Shown: one piece after another, positions 50,201-62,655 of the stretch
Layout of the letters: every line of letters begins with the position of its first letter
Numbering within the stretch: position 1 is the first letter of the stretch
NCBI GenBank assembly: GCA_947568835.1
Contig: OX387603.1
Location: 17,384,651 to 17,448,650 of the forward strand
Length of the DNA: 64,000 nucleotides
From: Protonemura montana
Lineage: Eukaryota > Arthropoda > Insecta > Plecoptera > Nemouridae
Direction: 5' to 3'
Position numbers and translations under genes: made by a program
Notes under the pieces: model-generated
What the model saw: the letters and a program-made list of their open reading frames with translations, nothing else
Told to the model about the DNA's origin: nothing
The model's database searches: none

Positions 50201-52570
50201 TTATTTTTAATCAGTGTCCTTAAATTTCAAGGCCAAGTCAAGTCCCTCATTCAGTGGAATAATTTAAGTCGCGTTTTGGCTGAGAAAGTTGTTAAACGAG
50301 GATCATGAATTTAGGATTTAAAGCTTTCAAAAATGTACGAAACTTGATTTATTAATGTGGTAATTTTCAAACGGACTATTTTACTTTAATATCATCGATG
50401 TAAACTGTTCGACCACTTAAAGCTGGGCGTGTGCCCACTAGACCACATAAACATGGGCTGGATAAAATAAAAATCAAGACTAACAGTGAACTCAGGCGAT
50501 TGGTTTTAATCTAAAATGTACGTTCCACTTTACTTGTAAGAAAACTCGCGAGTTGCTCGATTTTCAAAAATATTCCCTGACGCTCGTGAATCGTTTTCTT
50601 GGAAATTCTTTGATGCGTCGCATGGCCTTAGCTGTCGTAATATTATCAGTCACACATCGACTCTCTTTATCTCTTCTTTCTTTCTTTCGCTTACAAGAAT
50701 TTCTATTTATTATTTCACTCGTACTCGTACTACAGACAGCAGTAAATCTAACCGTTCTTCCTTTGAAAGGAGAATCATGTTGAAAAGTTAATCAGTTTTT
50801 CCTGTAAGAGAGGAAGAAAGGATTGGAAAATGAAATCACTTTTTGTAAAAATGATGAAACACTTGAGTGCGCTTTTAACGTTTCTTACATCGACTGAAAC
50901 ATCCCTTGCAATGTCAACCTTTTAAACACTAATGCAACGAAAGTGGTTTACGGAGAATTCATCATAAGGATGTTATTAATGTATATATATTACTGTATCA
51001 GTCTGCCATTAACTCTTTTGATGTCAGTTCACTCATTTAGCTATGCTTTAGAAAAACCTCATTCAAAGTAACTTCTATCTACCAGACAGACAAACAACGA
51101 ACGAACAAACTAACAAACAAACAAATGTAATATTTAATAGAAGGAATCTCTCTTCTCGTTTAGCTCCACGAAGATTTCTGAAAGCTAGAAATATTTACAC
51201 AAATTATCTGTTTTATCAAGACTTATTTCTAGTTTTAATAAATTCTCATGTGATTCAGTTACCCTAATGACTACGAGCGATAAATGCGTGCTTATATATG
51301 ATGTAAGTATCTCTGAATAATTCAGTAATAATTGATAGGGTATGAAGGACTTGACTCGGCTTAATTAGACAAATATCTTTGTCAAGTTATGTAAATAAGT
51401 ATTTAAAAAAGAATAAAGCATCGCACTTTACAATGCCTCATCCAATCATACTTCCTAATTGATATTTATTTTATTATCTCTCGGTCAACCAGCGTCAATT
51501 TCATGGTTGCCAATGTGCTATTAAGTTAAACAATATGTCTTGTTAATCTCCTACTCTGACCAGGCATTGAATTCAAGACGAACGTACTCAAACTAAACCA
51601 AGCAAAAGGTGTAAATTTCCTCTGTAGACAAATAAAAACTTGTGCTGAGGATAAATCAAGTAGACATGAGTCTAAAAACCATCATAACTAAAAACTTATC
51701 TGTTACAAGATAAGCGAAAACGAGATCATATTTAAGACTTCCTAGAGAAGTGATAACAAGTTCTGCACATGTTAACTAGAAAATATGTGGTAAGTGGGGG
51801 TTAATTTCTGCAATTTCATAGAGTTATAAAAGTGAATCGCTAGCTGGCAAAGACGATTCCCAAGGATGTCCGTGGACAAACAACACGCTACAACTCTTAA
51901 AACAGCGCAACAGTTAACGGCGTAAGAGTCATGTTATATTTTCCTTCAAGATATTTTATATATATAAAGAGCAGGAGAGAAAGAGACCAAGAACATATTC
52001 CAAAGTGCAGCAATAAATTTCACCAGAGAAGACAATTTGCAGTAGAGACCATTTTGAGTTTTATTCTCGTTCCATTCCCACTTTTTTTTTGTCTCGCAAC
52101 GCAGGCCGCACGCATGTGGTGGTATATGTGAATTGCGGGTGCGTGTGTGTGTGTGCGTGTGTTGGTGCGTCAAGCCTCTCCACTTTTGTGATCACAAACC
52201 GTTACGTCACGCGGCGGCACCAGGCGGCAGCGTCTTCACTTTCTTTTATGACGTCATCTATTTTACGGAATCGAACCCGGCCCCGTATAGCGGCGGGAAG
52301 AGCACGATCGCCGACGGCTCTTGATCAATTTGATATCGCCCGCTTTTTTTTTTTCGTTCAGTTTTTTCGTGTGCTATCGGTGTGTTCCAGGAGGAAACAT
52401 GTATGAGATTTTAATTTAGCTACTCTAAATTCCAAAAATAAACTAACACTTTTTGGAACTCTTTTGTTGACGCAAACAGGTCCCTACTAATACGAAAATT
52501 GTTCAAAAAAATTAATGCTTCTGTTTATAACAGCATTTAAATAAATTTACATTAAAAGATTAGTGGTGGT
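44285..52570. other. Region without recognised genes
   Basis: Short frames only. A CpG-richer patch lies at about 47,385-47,600. Simple repeats occur at 47,112-47,130 and 51,085-51,125 (CAAA-like). No domain recognised. Confidence 0.5.
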
Positions 52571-52578
52571 GCCAGGTC

Positions 52579-52602
52579 TGCTCTGCGGGTTGCGTCTAGA
52601 AG
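52579..52602 (+). repeat. Single copy of the CTCTGCGGG..CTAG motif
   Basis: TGCTCTGCGGGTTGCGTCTA then GAAG; 21 or more of 24 positions agree with each arm of the 44.2-kb stem-loop. Confidence 0.75.
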
Positions 52603-52844
52603 CTAGAAAAGAAAATCCCGGGAATAATTTGTTATATTCTTTCTAACCAACTAACCTTGAAAGCATACAATTTGAAGAAGATAATTTTATCTCCAAAATT
52701 GTAATGATGCTAAGTGCTGACATTTTCATAAAACGACCGTTAAAAAGCAATTGGCTGTCACCTTGGTAACGGGCTTTAAACCACAGCTCACTGAATAATC
52801 GGAGGCTGATAAACCAGATTTAAGGTACAGTGTTTTTAAATCAA

Positions 52845-52938
52845 CAGGCAAGAAATATGAACCGAGCGTGGAAGTACCGAGTTTGCTCTGCGGGCTGCGT
52901 CTAGGAGTAAAACGTAAACTTGTTCAATTTCTTGCCTG
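52845..52938. repeat. 94-bp element with perfect 12-bp inverted ends and an internal motif copy
   Basis: CAGGCAAGAAAT at 52,845-52,856 and its exact complement ATTTCTTGCCTG at 52,927-52,938 enclose a copy of the motif at 52,881-52,907 (GTTTGCTCTGCGGGC then TGCGTCTAGGAG). The size and ends suit a tiny MITE, but only this copy has these ends. Confidence 0.5.
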
Positions 52939-53544
52939 CTTCCTCCATATTCTTCAAACAAGAGAACCACTATTGAGTGATTGATTTGTACGCACTAGAA
53001 GTCGCGTATCTCTTTCGCTATGTAGTAATTAGTAGCTAACGTTTTGAGTATCGTAGACAAACAAATAGTCGTCATGTAAACGCCAATCAAGAGTCTGCAA
53101 AAAAAGACGCAGGACCATTTACATTTAGAACCACGCGTTAAGATACTTTCAAGACAAACTTATAAATATAAAACCATGCCTTTCAACGACCAAGATCTAG
53201 TCTTAGACAAAATATTATGCAAAATTAGTTATCCTCTCCTGACGCCAAGCAGCAACTTTATGTAAAACAAGACATCAAGAAGCAAAATTCACACTCAGGA
53301 TCCATAACCAAAACAATCCCCCGAAGGGGCGTCCCATTTACTCAGAATACAACAGCCAACACTCTCCTGCAGCCTCTGAACGAACATCTCACCCCAAAAA
53401 CATTATCGATTTATTCTTTTGTTTCACACTAGGTCCCCAGCATTCTTTTCTTTACCTCCATTTTGTTCCTATATATCTGATAAATATTCAATATCATATT
53501 CCCTTGCTATTTGACTGCCATGTACAACACATCATAGGAATGCC

Positions 53545-53800
53545 GAGCGCGGTGGCAGCCCGCAAGGCAAAGGACGCCGTCGCCCGTCATCGTCGTCGTC
53601 GTCGTCGAGGGGTAAGCTGCTTTTCTTGGTGCGCGTCGTGCAAATTGTGTTTGCTTAGCGCGAAGAAGGGCCCCGGCCCGCTCGGTTGGCCCTGCTCGTG
53701 CGGGCGCCCCGGCGTGGTCTCAAATTGGATCTCGAGCTTTCACCGGCAGCCGCCAGGCGAGCCACCGTACTCCCGCGAGCTCCTAGCTGCCACGTCATTA
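53545..53800. promoter_or_regulatory. CpG-rich pocket, possible promoter or first exon
   Basis: A sharp rise in GC and CpG against the AT-rich surroundings, with CGTCGTCGTCGTCGTCG at about 53,593-53,608 and GGGTAAGC, a possible donor, just after it. A frame beginning ATGCCGAGCGCGGTGGCAG and ending in an Arg run could be a first exon, but nothing confirms it. Confidence 0.25.
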
Positions 53801-54407
53801 GGTTCAACGGGACAAATATTTACTTCTATAACTTTGATAACTCTCTGTGTCAATTTTAGCAAAAGTTTCGAGTCTATGTGTGGGGATCGAGGAGGGTGAC
53901 GTCTTCGAATGTCGTGAAGAGTTGTCGAGCGTGAATTTGTGACCCAGAAATTAGTTGATAAGAATAATATCATCGATTTTGAAGCGTTTTCTCGTCGGTC
54001 TCTGGGTGATGGTAGTGGTTGGGGTAATGTTTTAGGGGCTGGGGGATTGGCGAGGTGCCCGCAAATATGTCCGGTCTGCACGCGGCGTCGTTTGTTAACA
54101 TCTAATTTACAACGGGCCGAGGAAAAAGTAGACTAAGAGGTAGTTTTAATATACTGTTTCCGAGTGGTGTAGGAGGGGAGTGTTGACAAAAATGGTAGAC
54201 CTTACGAGCGAATAGATCGCTATGTTTTTCCCGCGTTTTATAGAATTGATATTGCACTAACAATGAATATGTAAATATAATCAGAGAGTCAGCATTAATG
54301 CTAAAAATCCTGCTTCACCAACGAGCTGGCAGCACGTGGTAACGGTAGATGCCATCCGATGGCACTTTCGGCCATCCTTTAATTCAAAAAGAGTAATAGG
54401 AATAAAA

Positions 54408-54443
54408 ATAATAAAATAAATAAATAAATAAATAAAATAAAAA
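54408..54443. repeat. (TAAA)n simple repeat
   Basis: About 36 nt of TAAA/AATA units. It may be the tail of a retroelement whose body I cannot recognise. Confidence 0.8.
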
Positions 54444-54894
54444 CATCGTTACATGATTACTAATTAAAATTGTCTTGCTTGTATATCAATCGTTGGGGTA
54501 AGCTTTAATAAAGATTCATTATACATACGACATGTGGAAATACGAGTAATCTGCGAGAAATAACGAATTGAAATATCATAACACTCCAAACGACAGTGAT
54601 GCCACCTAGAAGCATTCTCCATTTTTGTCAGTCATTTAGTCATTTAGCGATCATTTTCAGCGAAGACATGATCACATTAGCGCTTTGGCAGTACGGATTT
54701 TATTTTGACACGAGGTATGCTTTCAACTTGCTTTATTAATAAAAGTGTATCGAGCTTGGGAAAAATTCGTCTCCAGTCTCAAATAGTCTAATATTTTGAG
54801 TCATTCTCTTCTCTTCCTTTTCAAAACTAATTAGTAAGGGAGTGAGAGAGTATATAATTTAATATTTTTTCGCGACCAGCTGCCATGATAATGG

Positions 54895-55035
54895 ATAATA
54901 GCGTGTAAGTCACGTTAATTAATCATTAGAGACAACATTTCGAACTAATCATTATCACGGTCGTGTTTACAAGAGCCGTGCTGTCGCATGAAATGTATTT
55001 CACTTGTTAATTGATAATATTTTAATTAGACTAGA
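54895..55035. promoter_or_regulatory. Homeodomain-site-rich segment, candidate enhancer
   Basis: Within 140 nt there are TTAATTAATCATTAG, CTAATCATTATCACG, TTAATTGATAAT and TTTTAATTAGAC, plus a short palindrome around CACGGTC..CCGTG. Dense TAATTA/TAAT cores are common in conserved developmental enhancers; AT-richness alone could also give them. Confidence 0.25.
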
Positions 55036-56813
55036 ATTCGGGTTGTACGGTATGTGCATTCATGCACATTACTTTTTTTGGCCAACCTTCCATTTACGAC
55101 AGAAAGAGATATGACATTGATGAAGTAAAGTAACTAATCATTACCAAATCCTTTAATTTGCAATAAAATACCACTGGCTAAAATATATGTGATCTACACA
55201 AAATTTTTTAAAATATTTATTGAAATTCGTGCTTTTTTCTGAGAGGAATTAACTAAATTGCGCTTAAATTGTGAAAAATGTACTGCCATTCACCGATGAA
55301 AAGGTAGAAATAAGTTAAGAATATAGCGAATCCGTAGATTAGAAATCTTTGTCAATTTTAAATTCTAAAAATCAGAAGACTGCTTTAAAATATTACAAAT
55401 AATTGTAATTCCACTGTGTAAAATTCAGAAAATAATTACAAGTCAGATTCACTCACTGGTAACAGGTTGTGTTTTAAGCCCCCAGTCAATGGGCGACCTA
55501 AGATTTGTCAAAAATATCGGGCTGCTAAGCAAGAAAATGTCGTTTTATTTATTTTTGGAGATGCATAAAGTAAAAGGCATTATTACCAAACTACCGTGAC
55601 GAACGCGAGCCCGTTTTTCATTTTCTGCTGCCTGAGTATTTCTTCAATAAAACTACGGTGAGTCGCAGTCATTTTTTTATGATTATAACAAGCCAAAGTA
55701 GAAGTCAACCGATTACCCAAACCAAAAGCTACGAGCAACACTTCCACAAATGACTTTACATAAAAATTATAGTGATTATCCTCTCAGCAAGAAATCACTC
55801 GACCTACTCCCCCTACCCTGTTTGGGCATCGTCCTCATGGTGTTCTACCCAGGGGTGACGTTGATGGGACAGCGACGACGTAGGGGGAGAAAAGTGGGAC
55901 ACTGTAGCTAGATGGGGTGTGGGGGATGCTGGGACGAAGGGGAACTGGTGAAGTTGGAACAGTATAGGGTTAAATGAAGTGTTCATTCTTCTGCATTTTA
56001 TGCTGACTCTTGAAGTAAATATGAAAATTGCAGTCAGTACTTGAATCTGCAGGGCGTAGAGTTAGACGAAGGAAATCATTGGTTTTATCATTTTCCTGAA
56101 TGAGCAGTTATATATTTAGTTTAGAGTTCTCTAAATTTATTCAGAGCAAGTGTTTCGACTCTCTTCAATGTTGAAATTTATCACATAGAGGTATACATAA
56201 TTGAAACGAATATTTTTAACGCAAGAATATTAATAATAATAATAATTCGTTTATCATCTTTAAAAAACAAGTACTTGTTATAAAGACAGAACTCGTTTAC
56301 AGTGTCAAAACACTTTTCCAGAAATTTATTTTTTAAGTTTCAACATTTCTTCGAATTCTGACGTATTTTTACCCTTTTAATTGTCATCTCGGTAACACGT
56401 TAAAAAAATGTTCTCCAAAAAAAATTTAGAACTGTTTTGTTAATTTAAGCAAGGTTTTGTGACCTTTGGCTCTTGTCAAATAAGATTGTAATTTGTCAGT
56501 GTAAATTTTTTACTTTATACATTATTGTCTTAAAAATATAACGGCAAGGAAGGGTCAGAATTTTCAAAAAATCTAAAAAGTGGCTTATAAGAATCTTTGC
56601 TTGATATCTCCACTGCTGAGTTATAGCTGGCTCTTGCTATGTATACCTAAATTATCTTTCTTTGAGAACAAACAGTCTTCTGGTGGTCTTACTTTGTCTC
56701 CATAAGATAATTCCGTATGTTAGTTTTGATTGAAAGTTAATAAAATACACAAGTAGTGCAATTTTTTCAGTTATACAAATTCATGTCGCGTAATTGTTCC
56801 TAATGACAATAAA

Positions 56814-56817
<4 letters not shown>

Positions 56818-56846
<29 letters not shown>
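56818..56846. repeat. (ATT)n microsatellite, possible LINE tail
   Basis: About nine ATT units directly after GACAATAAAC, the ending typical of several non-LTR elements. No reverse transcriptase remnant was seen upstream. Confidence 0.7.
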
Positions 56847-56847
<1 letters not shown>

Positions 56848-58128
56848 ACCAAATAAGAACGTGAAAAGTTCTAAAATTTCTCACTGCTCCTCACTGCTCC
56901 TCACTGCACCTTTGAATACTTATTCAACCTAAACTGGTTCTTCCAAGGTTTAAAAATTATTCCTCAAAAACAGTGAAGACGAATAAAACATTCAGACCAA
57001 CACAGCGACATTAAAATAGTAAAATACCATAAATAACCTAAATATAGCCTTGTCTGAAAAGCAGGCGGTACATCACAAATAGGCAACGTTTTCAACTGGC
57101 CACAAGTCTCGTAAATTTCCTTTTTGTAAAAAGAAACTACCCCTTCACTCAACACGTCCATACTAAAAATTCAATAATCTTAGCTTACTTTATTTTCCCT
57201 GCATTATCGATCAAATTACTTCCCCGTTTTACCTACATCTCGTGCTTTCATCGGGTTTTCTCGCAAAGAGCGCGAATAAACACTATAATGCAGAGTGCAT
57301 CGCATCTGCTATCGCCATCCACTGCTTCCTTGTGCAAATACCGCATGGTACGTTGCATCTTAGCAGCAATCAAAGAGTGCACATTCCAGCAAATCTCTGT
57401 ATACGCTCTAATTACGTATTCCCGCACATTACAATAATTTAATTGCTTGCGCTTTAACCGGAAACTCCAGGGTTTGTTATAAATCGCAAGAAGAGGACCA
57501 AAAACTTCACAGAGACGACCGCCACATGTGGAAAACATTTGCTTAATCAGCCGATGATTTCCATTGCATAGGGTCTTCGTTATCAAATCCCTTTCCTCCA
57601 ACTCATTTCTATTCAAAGTAGATCGTCACTGAGACGCGGGGGTCGTTGAGAATTGTCGAATTTCTGTAAGGAGACGATACTTTAGACCATAGCGCATGAC
57701 AAATTAGTAGAAGCCAATATCAGACGATGGAAAAACAGATTACAATGGAGCTGTGCGCAAGCAGCTTCCAGAATCGAGTCACATGTCACACGCTGTTATT
57801 TAAGACAGATATGTGGGAGCTTGATTCTTTTCAGCACAGGTTTTCTTTGTATACACTGTCCAATGATCATTTCCTGTTTAATTAGACAAAAAAAAATGAA
57901 TATCATTCGTCAGAAGTGGACCTAATCGCAGCAAATTTACAATCAGCAATGATTCGATGCCCGATATAGACGGATCTATTCATTTCTCTCGCTCTTTATT
58001 CTCCAGAATTCCCGAAAGATGTTGAAACAATTCGTTCGCCACGGAACAAAATGAGTTCCTCGTGATCCCGAAGTGTTGATCGCTCGACGCTGGGGAAATG
58101 AGGTGGTAAAGTCTGGAGAAGGGACGCA

Positions 58129-58146
58129 CCCCCCCCCCCCCCCCCC
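58129..58146. repeat. Poly(C) tract, 18 nt
   Basis: Eighteen C in a row. Confidence 0.95.
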
Positions 58147-58360
58147 AGCCCCGTCTACACCAAGGCCTGTCGCCGCTACACTTGCTGCCTGCACCCTTTT
58201 ACACACAAGACTTGTTTACCCTAATTAGGTTAGTACACATTACTGCCACTAGGCGGAGCGTTTTCTTTCATAAGTTTGTAAATTGTTTTTTCGCGTCTTC
58301 CTCGCGAAGAGAGAGAGGGGCGCTTTTATCTTTTCAAAAGCACTCCGTCGAGTCTTTAGG

Positions 58361-58392
58361 GAACAGAACGGAACGGAACGGAACGGGACGGA
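58361..58392. repeat. 5-bp microsatellite (GAACG)n
   Basis: About six units of GAACG with one G and one A variant. Confidence 0.85.
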
Positions 58393-60263
58393 AGACAAAG
58401 AGGTTGCCTGTACGAGAGTGTATGAAATAGGATCTAATTTGCGCGGCAAAAGTGGGACATGTTCTGGTGTTTCCAATATATTTATGTTCCGTGTACATAC
58501 ACCTTGAACCGCGTCTCCAGCAGCCGTTTAATGTGTGCCGTTTCGACATTTAAGTGCATTCTGGTGTTATGCTAGCTGGCGAAAACGTGTGCCGAACAAT
58601 TTTCTCGTGGTCGTTATAATGGACGAGTTGGTTGGTAAGCCTGATGGAGGTGCCAGATTTTAGGCTAGTTTTGAAACTCTTGAAGTTTGCTCGGAATGTT
58701 TAAAGTTTTAACGTAGGCATGGTCCTTGGCGCGCACTTTCATCTAATAGCTACAACAAACCGCAAGAAAGTTGATAAGAAATATACTTTTTACATTCTTG
58801 GCTTCATCTATTAAAAAATGTTCTTGTATGAAAGAAAATACAAATTTACCTCATCTTTCACACTTTTTCCTTCGTTGTTCGGGGCTTTAGAATTTTGTGC
58901 GATCTCATTTTTAGCATGACAACTTTGGTCGCTAGCATTATTAACCAAATTCTTGCCTCGTTTCTTTTTTTTTCTGGAAAGTACACTCACAAAGAGACAT
59001 ATTATCAAGACAACCACTCATTATGGAGACCGATACTGACTTCATTCACCGAGTATTGTGAAACAAGATCAGCAGATCACACAAATTATTACTGATTTTC
59101 ACACCAAGCACCACTCTACTAACAATATTTTCCAAGCAAATTGCACGAGCGTAGAACTTGTACCTCCAAAATGCAGTCCGGCTCAAATTTTAGCATTAAT
59201 TAGTACCTTACCAATCATCACTCTACCATCACGATCAGAGACTCGATAATCCTCGCTAATTAATAATACCACAAATCAACAGGCGGGCCTCGATAGGTAC
59301 TACTGGCACAATGAATTGGCAAATACCTAATCCACACCATGTGGTGACTGAACCAGTGTTGTGGTTTGCCGAGGCAGCTAGAGCCCTGAACCGACCGAAA
59401 TCACTTGAAAACAACCGCTACACGCATCATTGCTAAATTATCCTGTCAGCGGTCTCAAATACCGTACGGTTTATTATCCTCCAAAAGCTAGCCGATCCCA
59501 ACAAACGCTTCATGATTTACCTACGTACCTATAATATTAGCTCTTGAGATATTTTACCATATAATTTGATGTAGATTCTCAAATGACGTTCGATAACAGA
59601 TATACCTTGTTGGAAAAACAACCCCATTTATTTCATGGCTTCATTGCTCCAGTGTACGGTCAAGATTAAATGCGGACAATCACTAGACTTAAAAAAGTAA
59701 AACGACGGACATTTTGTAACAGTCATGAAATATCCTACACAGAGTGGATAAATCGTCATCACCATCGCCACCCGTTAGCTGAAATAAATATAACTACGCA
59801 GAATAAGTATGTCCCTCGGCATAGACAATCATACTGCCTGACTCCGTTTATCATTAGATCGATTGGAAAAGTGACACGAGTATCAAAGCATCAATACATG
59901 CATGATCTAATTCAAACAGAATGTGTGGGTTCATATAGTAAACAAAGCGCAGTAGGAGTCCAGATATGTGCTTTATAACAAATACTAATTTAGCCGAGCG
60001 CATAACATTCAAACAACGATATTCCTAGAATCTCTGTTGGCACAGAATTATCATGAAAACTACCTGATTATTACCCTGCATCATCGTCTTTTTTACCTCA
60101 AAATAGATATGTATATTACACACCTATACCCTGCATTGACAATATTAACGATTGCAAAGTTACAAAGGTTAAGGGTAGCTAAGGTTCGGTTATATGTCTT
60201 CAGAAAGTACCCATAAACTATGCATTTTTCGCTCCTCGAGAGTGGTTTTCGTTTTCCCTGATG

Positions 60264-60328
60264 CAAAAAAATACAAAAATACAAAAAAATACAAAAAAAT
60301 AAAAAATAAAAAAATAAAAATAATAAAG
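60264..60328. repeat. A-rich low-complexity run
   Basis: AAAAATAC and AAAAAT units for about 65 nt; possibly a retroelement tail, but nothing upstream supports that. Confidence 0.8.
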
Positions 60329-62635
60329 CATTACAAGCAGCTAAATTGAACTAGATATAGCATGTTTTTTACTTGCCCTAACATTGGTCGAGTTATTCTC
60401 ATTTCGAATGTTGCAACAAAACCAAAACGCCATCCTGAATGGGTCAACGTGTGGTCTTTGCGTGTGATTGTAGAGGACCATCAGCCATGCCCCTTACTGC
60501 CTGGATTACCAAGGAGCTGTTTGATATGGTTCTGCACGCCGGGGAAAGCAGCATTAAATGCACGGTGCATGAAAGATGGCGTACCCACGCTACTAGTGGC
60601 TTTGTGCTAACCGAGACATCGTCTCTCTCTCTCTTTACGTGTGGAGTGGGCTTATTTGGTAGCGCCAAAACGATGGGCTTGCATGTATTCCTTGCACAGT
60701 ACTCGACAGTCGACCACAACGAGTTTATGGTGGGACATCAAAATGTGACAACCAGAATACTTTTAAATCACTAGTACGAGGCTACAAAATAAACCAACCG
60801 AGCATATAATTGTAGTTTGCTGCTGTAAGAAAATGATTTAAAACTGTCAAATTTATTTTTATGACAAATAAAATTCCTTTGCGGAAAAGGTAAATCCAAT
60901 GAGCGCAATCCGCCTTCAAATTTTCTTGGCTAAATCAGGTACTACGTCGCCCAAAAACGTTTTAAAAACCTCGTTGTCATCGAATAACGCTCACCCGGAT
61001 AAAATTACTGAAAATCCAGTAACCAATCACTTAAAATAAGTCAATCTCTACCAAAACCGTGCCTTTTCACCAAAAGATAGTCCCCTTCTAAGCTCCGTAG
61101 TTCGAAGTGAAAGTGCCAAGCACTCGGATGACTAGCATTACAGGCTTCGACGTAGGCCCGCCAAGATCGTTCGCACTCCCGTCAAGAATAATGCACGCAA
61201 GGCTGTGGTTACATAATTAAATTTTAATATTAGGATCCCCTGGCCTGAAAGTTTGCCTGACTGCATCTTAATGTGGTAGCTCGGGCAAAGTTGGTAAGTC
61301 GCTCCGTGCGGCAGCTCAGCTAGCTGCTCGCTAGTCACCCAAAACAACCCCCTTCCTCCGGGGTTAATAATGTGGATACATGTACCAGCGAAGATTGTGA
61401 TCTAGGTAATACGCCTTCAATGTGGACCGCGTCTTTAAAATTCCGGTGAGCTCTTGGGATTTGTATGGGTTTTTTCTTGATTGCAAGCCCAATGTCTTCG
61501 AAAAAATCCCTTATTCCCTGATCTTTAAGAAGCTAATTTAAGAAGCTAACCTATTTGGTTGTATGAAATATGAAATTAATTAGTTTTCCCGGAATAAAAT
61601 ACTCCTATCGACACACGATCGATAATTTTCACGAAATCTCCAAGGAAGGTTCAACGAGGAAGCGTTCCTTTACTTTTTTCTTTACACTCTGTATTTTTAT
61701 GGTAAGATATTAGATTGACAAGTTGAAGTATTCTTTTCTATGTGACGGTGACAGCCGTGTGTGTTTGTATGCATCACTTCGCTCACCCATTTGGCTGCTC
61801 AAGGGATAGGTACTAAGCAGAAAATTGTGGTAAGAATCTCTTTCTCGATAATACCACCCAGCCCACTCGAGAGATTATATTCGTCCGGCCCTCGACAATC
61901 AAATCTGAAAATTCCCATTGATCCCTCATTTTTATCTGTCTCGATTTGTGTCCCAAACTTCAGCCCACGCTCTGTAAGGTTGCTCATTTTGTATTACTCT
62001 CTTCTCGAACCACTCTAAGTCTCAAGTTTTTCCATCCAAGGATAATGAATTTAAGTGGCAATGTTACCTCAACTCAAGTTTACAAGTATCTATTGTTTCT
62101 GAGCTGAAAAGCTGAACGTCTATACAACTGAACCTACTCCAGCCAGCCAAAACGTGCATTGGCCATTTTCTGGCATTTTAGATTTCATCATTTTAGTTGC
62201 TAAAGCCTTACCAATCACGTGGATTTACTTTGAATCCATTTCTTAGCCTAAAAAAGTTGGAAATTTCGTTGGTGATATTAATACATATGACATGGTAATG
62301 CACATTTTCCACCAAATCGTAATTCATGTGTTCAGTACCTATTGCTCCGTAAGTAAACGCAAATCTTAAATCGCCTCATCTTTGTCCTTCAATTATACGA
62401 TCTCAAAGCCTACATTCAATAAGTTTGTCAAATTTCTATTCAACCATGACGTAGAGTATAGTTACGGAAAAAATCACACACAAAATGCATGAAATTACAA
62501 CTTGCGTCCGCCGAAATTTCGTAAACCTTTACTCTTTCCGGGACCCTCGACTTCTTCCCGGCTAGCTAACATACAACGCCCTCGGTGGAGGCGCCTGTAC
62601 CCCCGCACTTCCTTCCAAGAGACACCGATCCTCTT

Positions 62636-62655
62636 CCCCCCCCCCCCCCCCCCCC
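62636..62655. repeat. Poly(C) tract, 20 nt
   Basis: Twenty C in a row within a CpG-rich patch. Confidence 0.95.

Noticed and set aside
52262..52326. B-box-like GGAATCGAACCCGG, possible tRNA on the minus strand
   Set aside because: No matching A box, D arm or acceptor stem could be folded upstream.
53504..53899. 131-codon frame through the CpG-rich pocket
   Set aside because: The sequence has an Arg run from the (CGT)n repeat and no family resemblance. Kept only as a possible regulatory pocket.
61138..61347. Minus-strand frame beginning MFWVTSEQLAELPHG
   Set aside because: It looks protein-like at first but has no acceptor, no continuation and no domain I can name.
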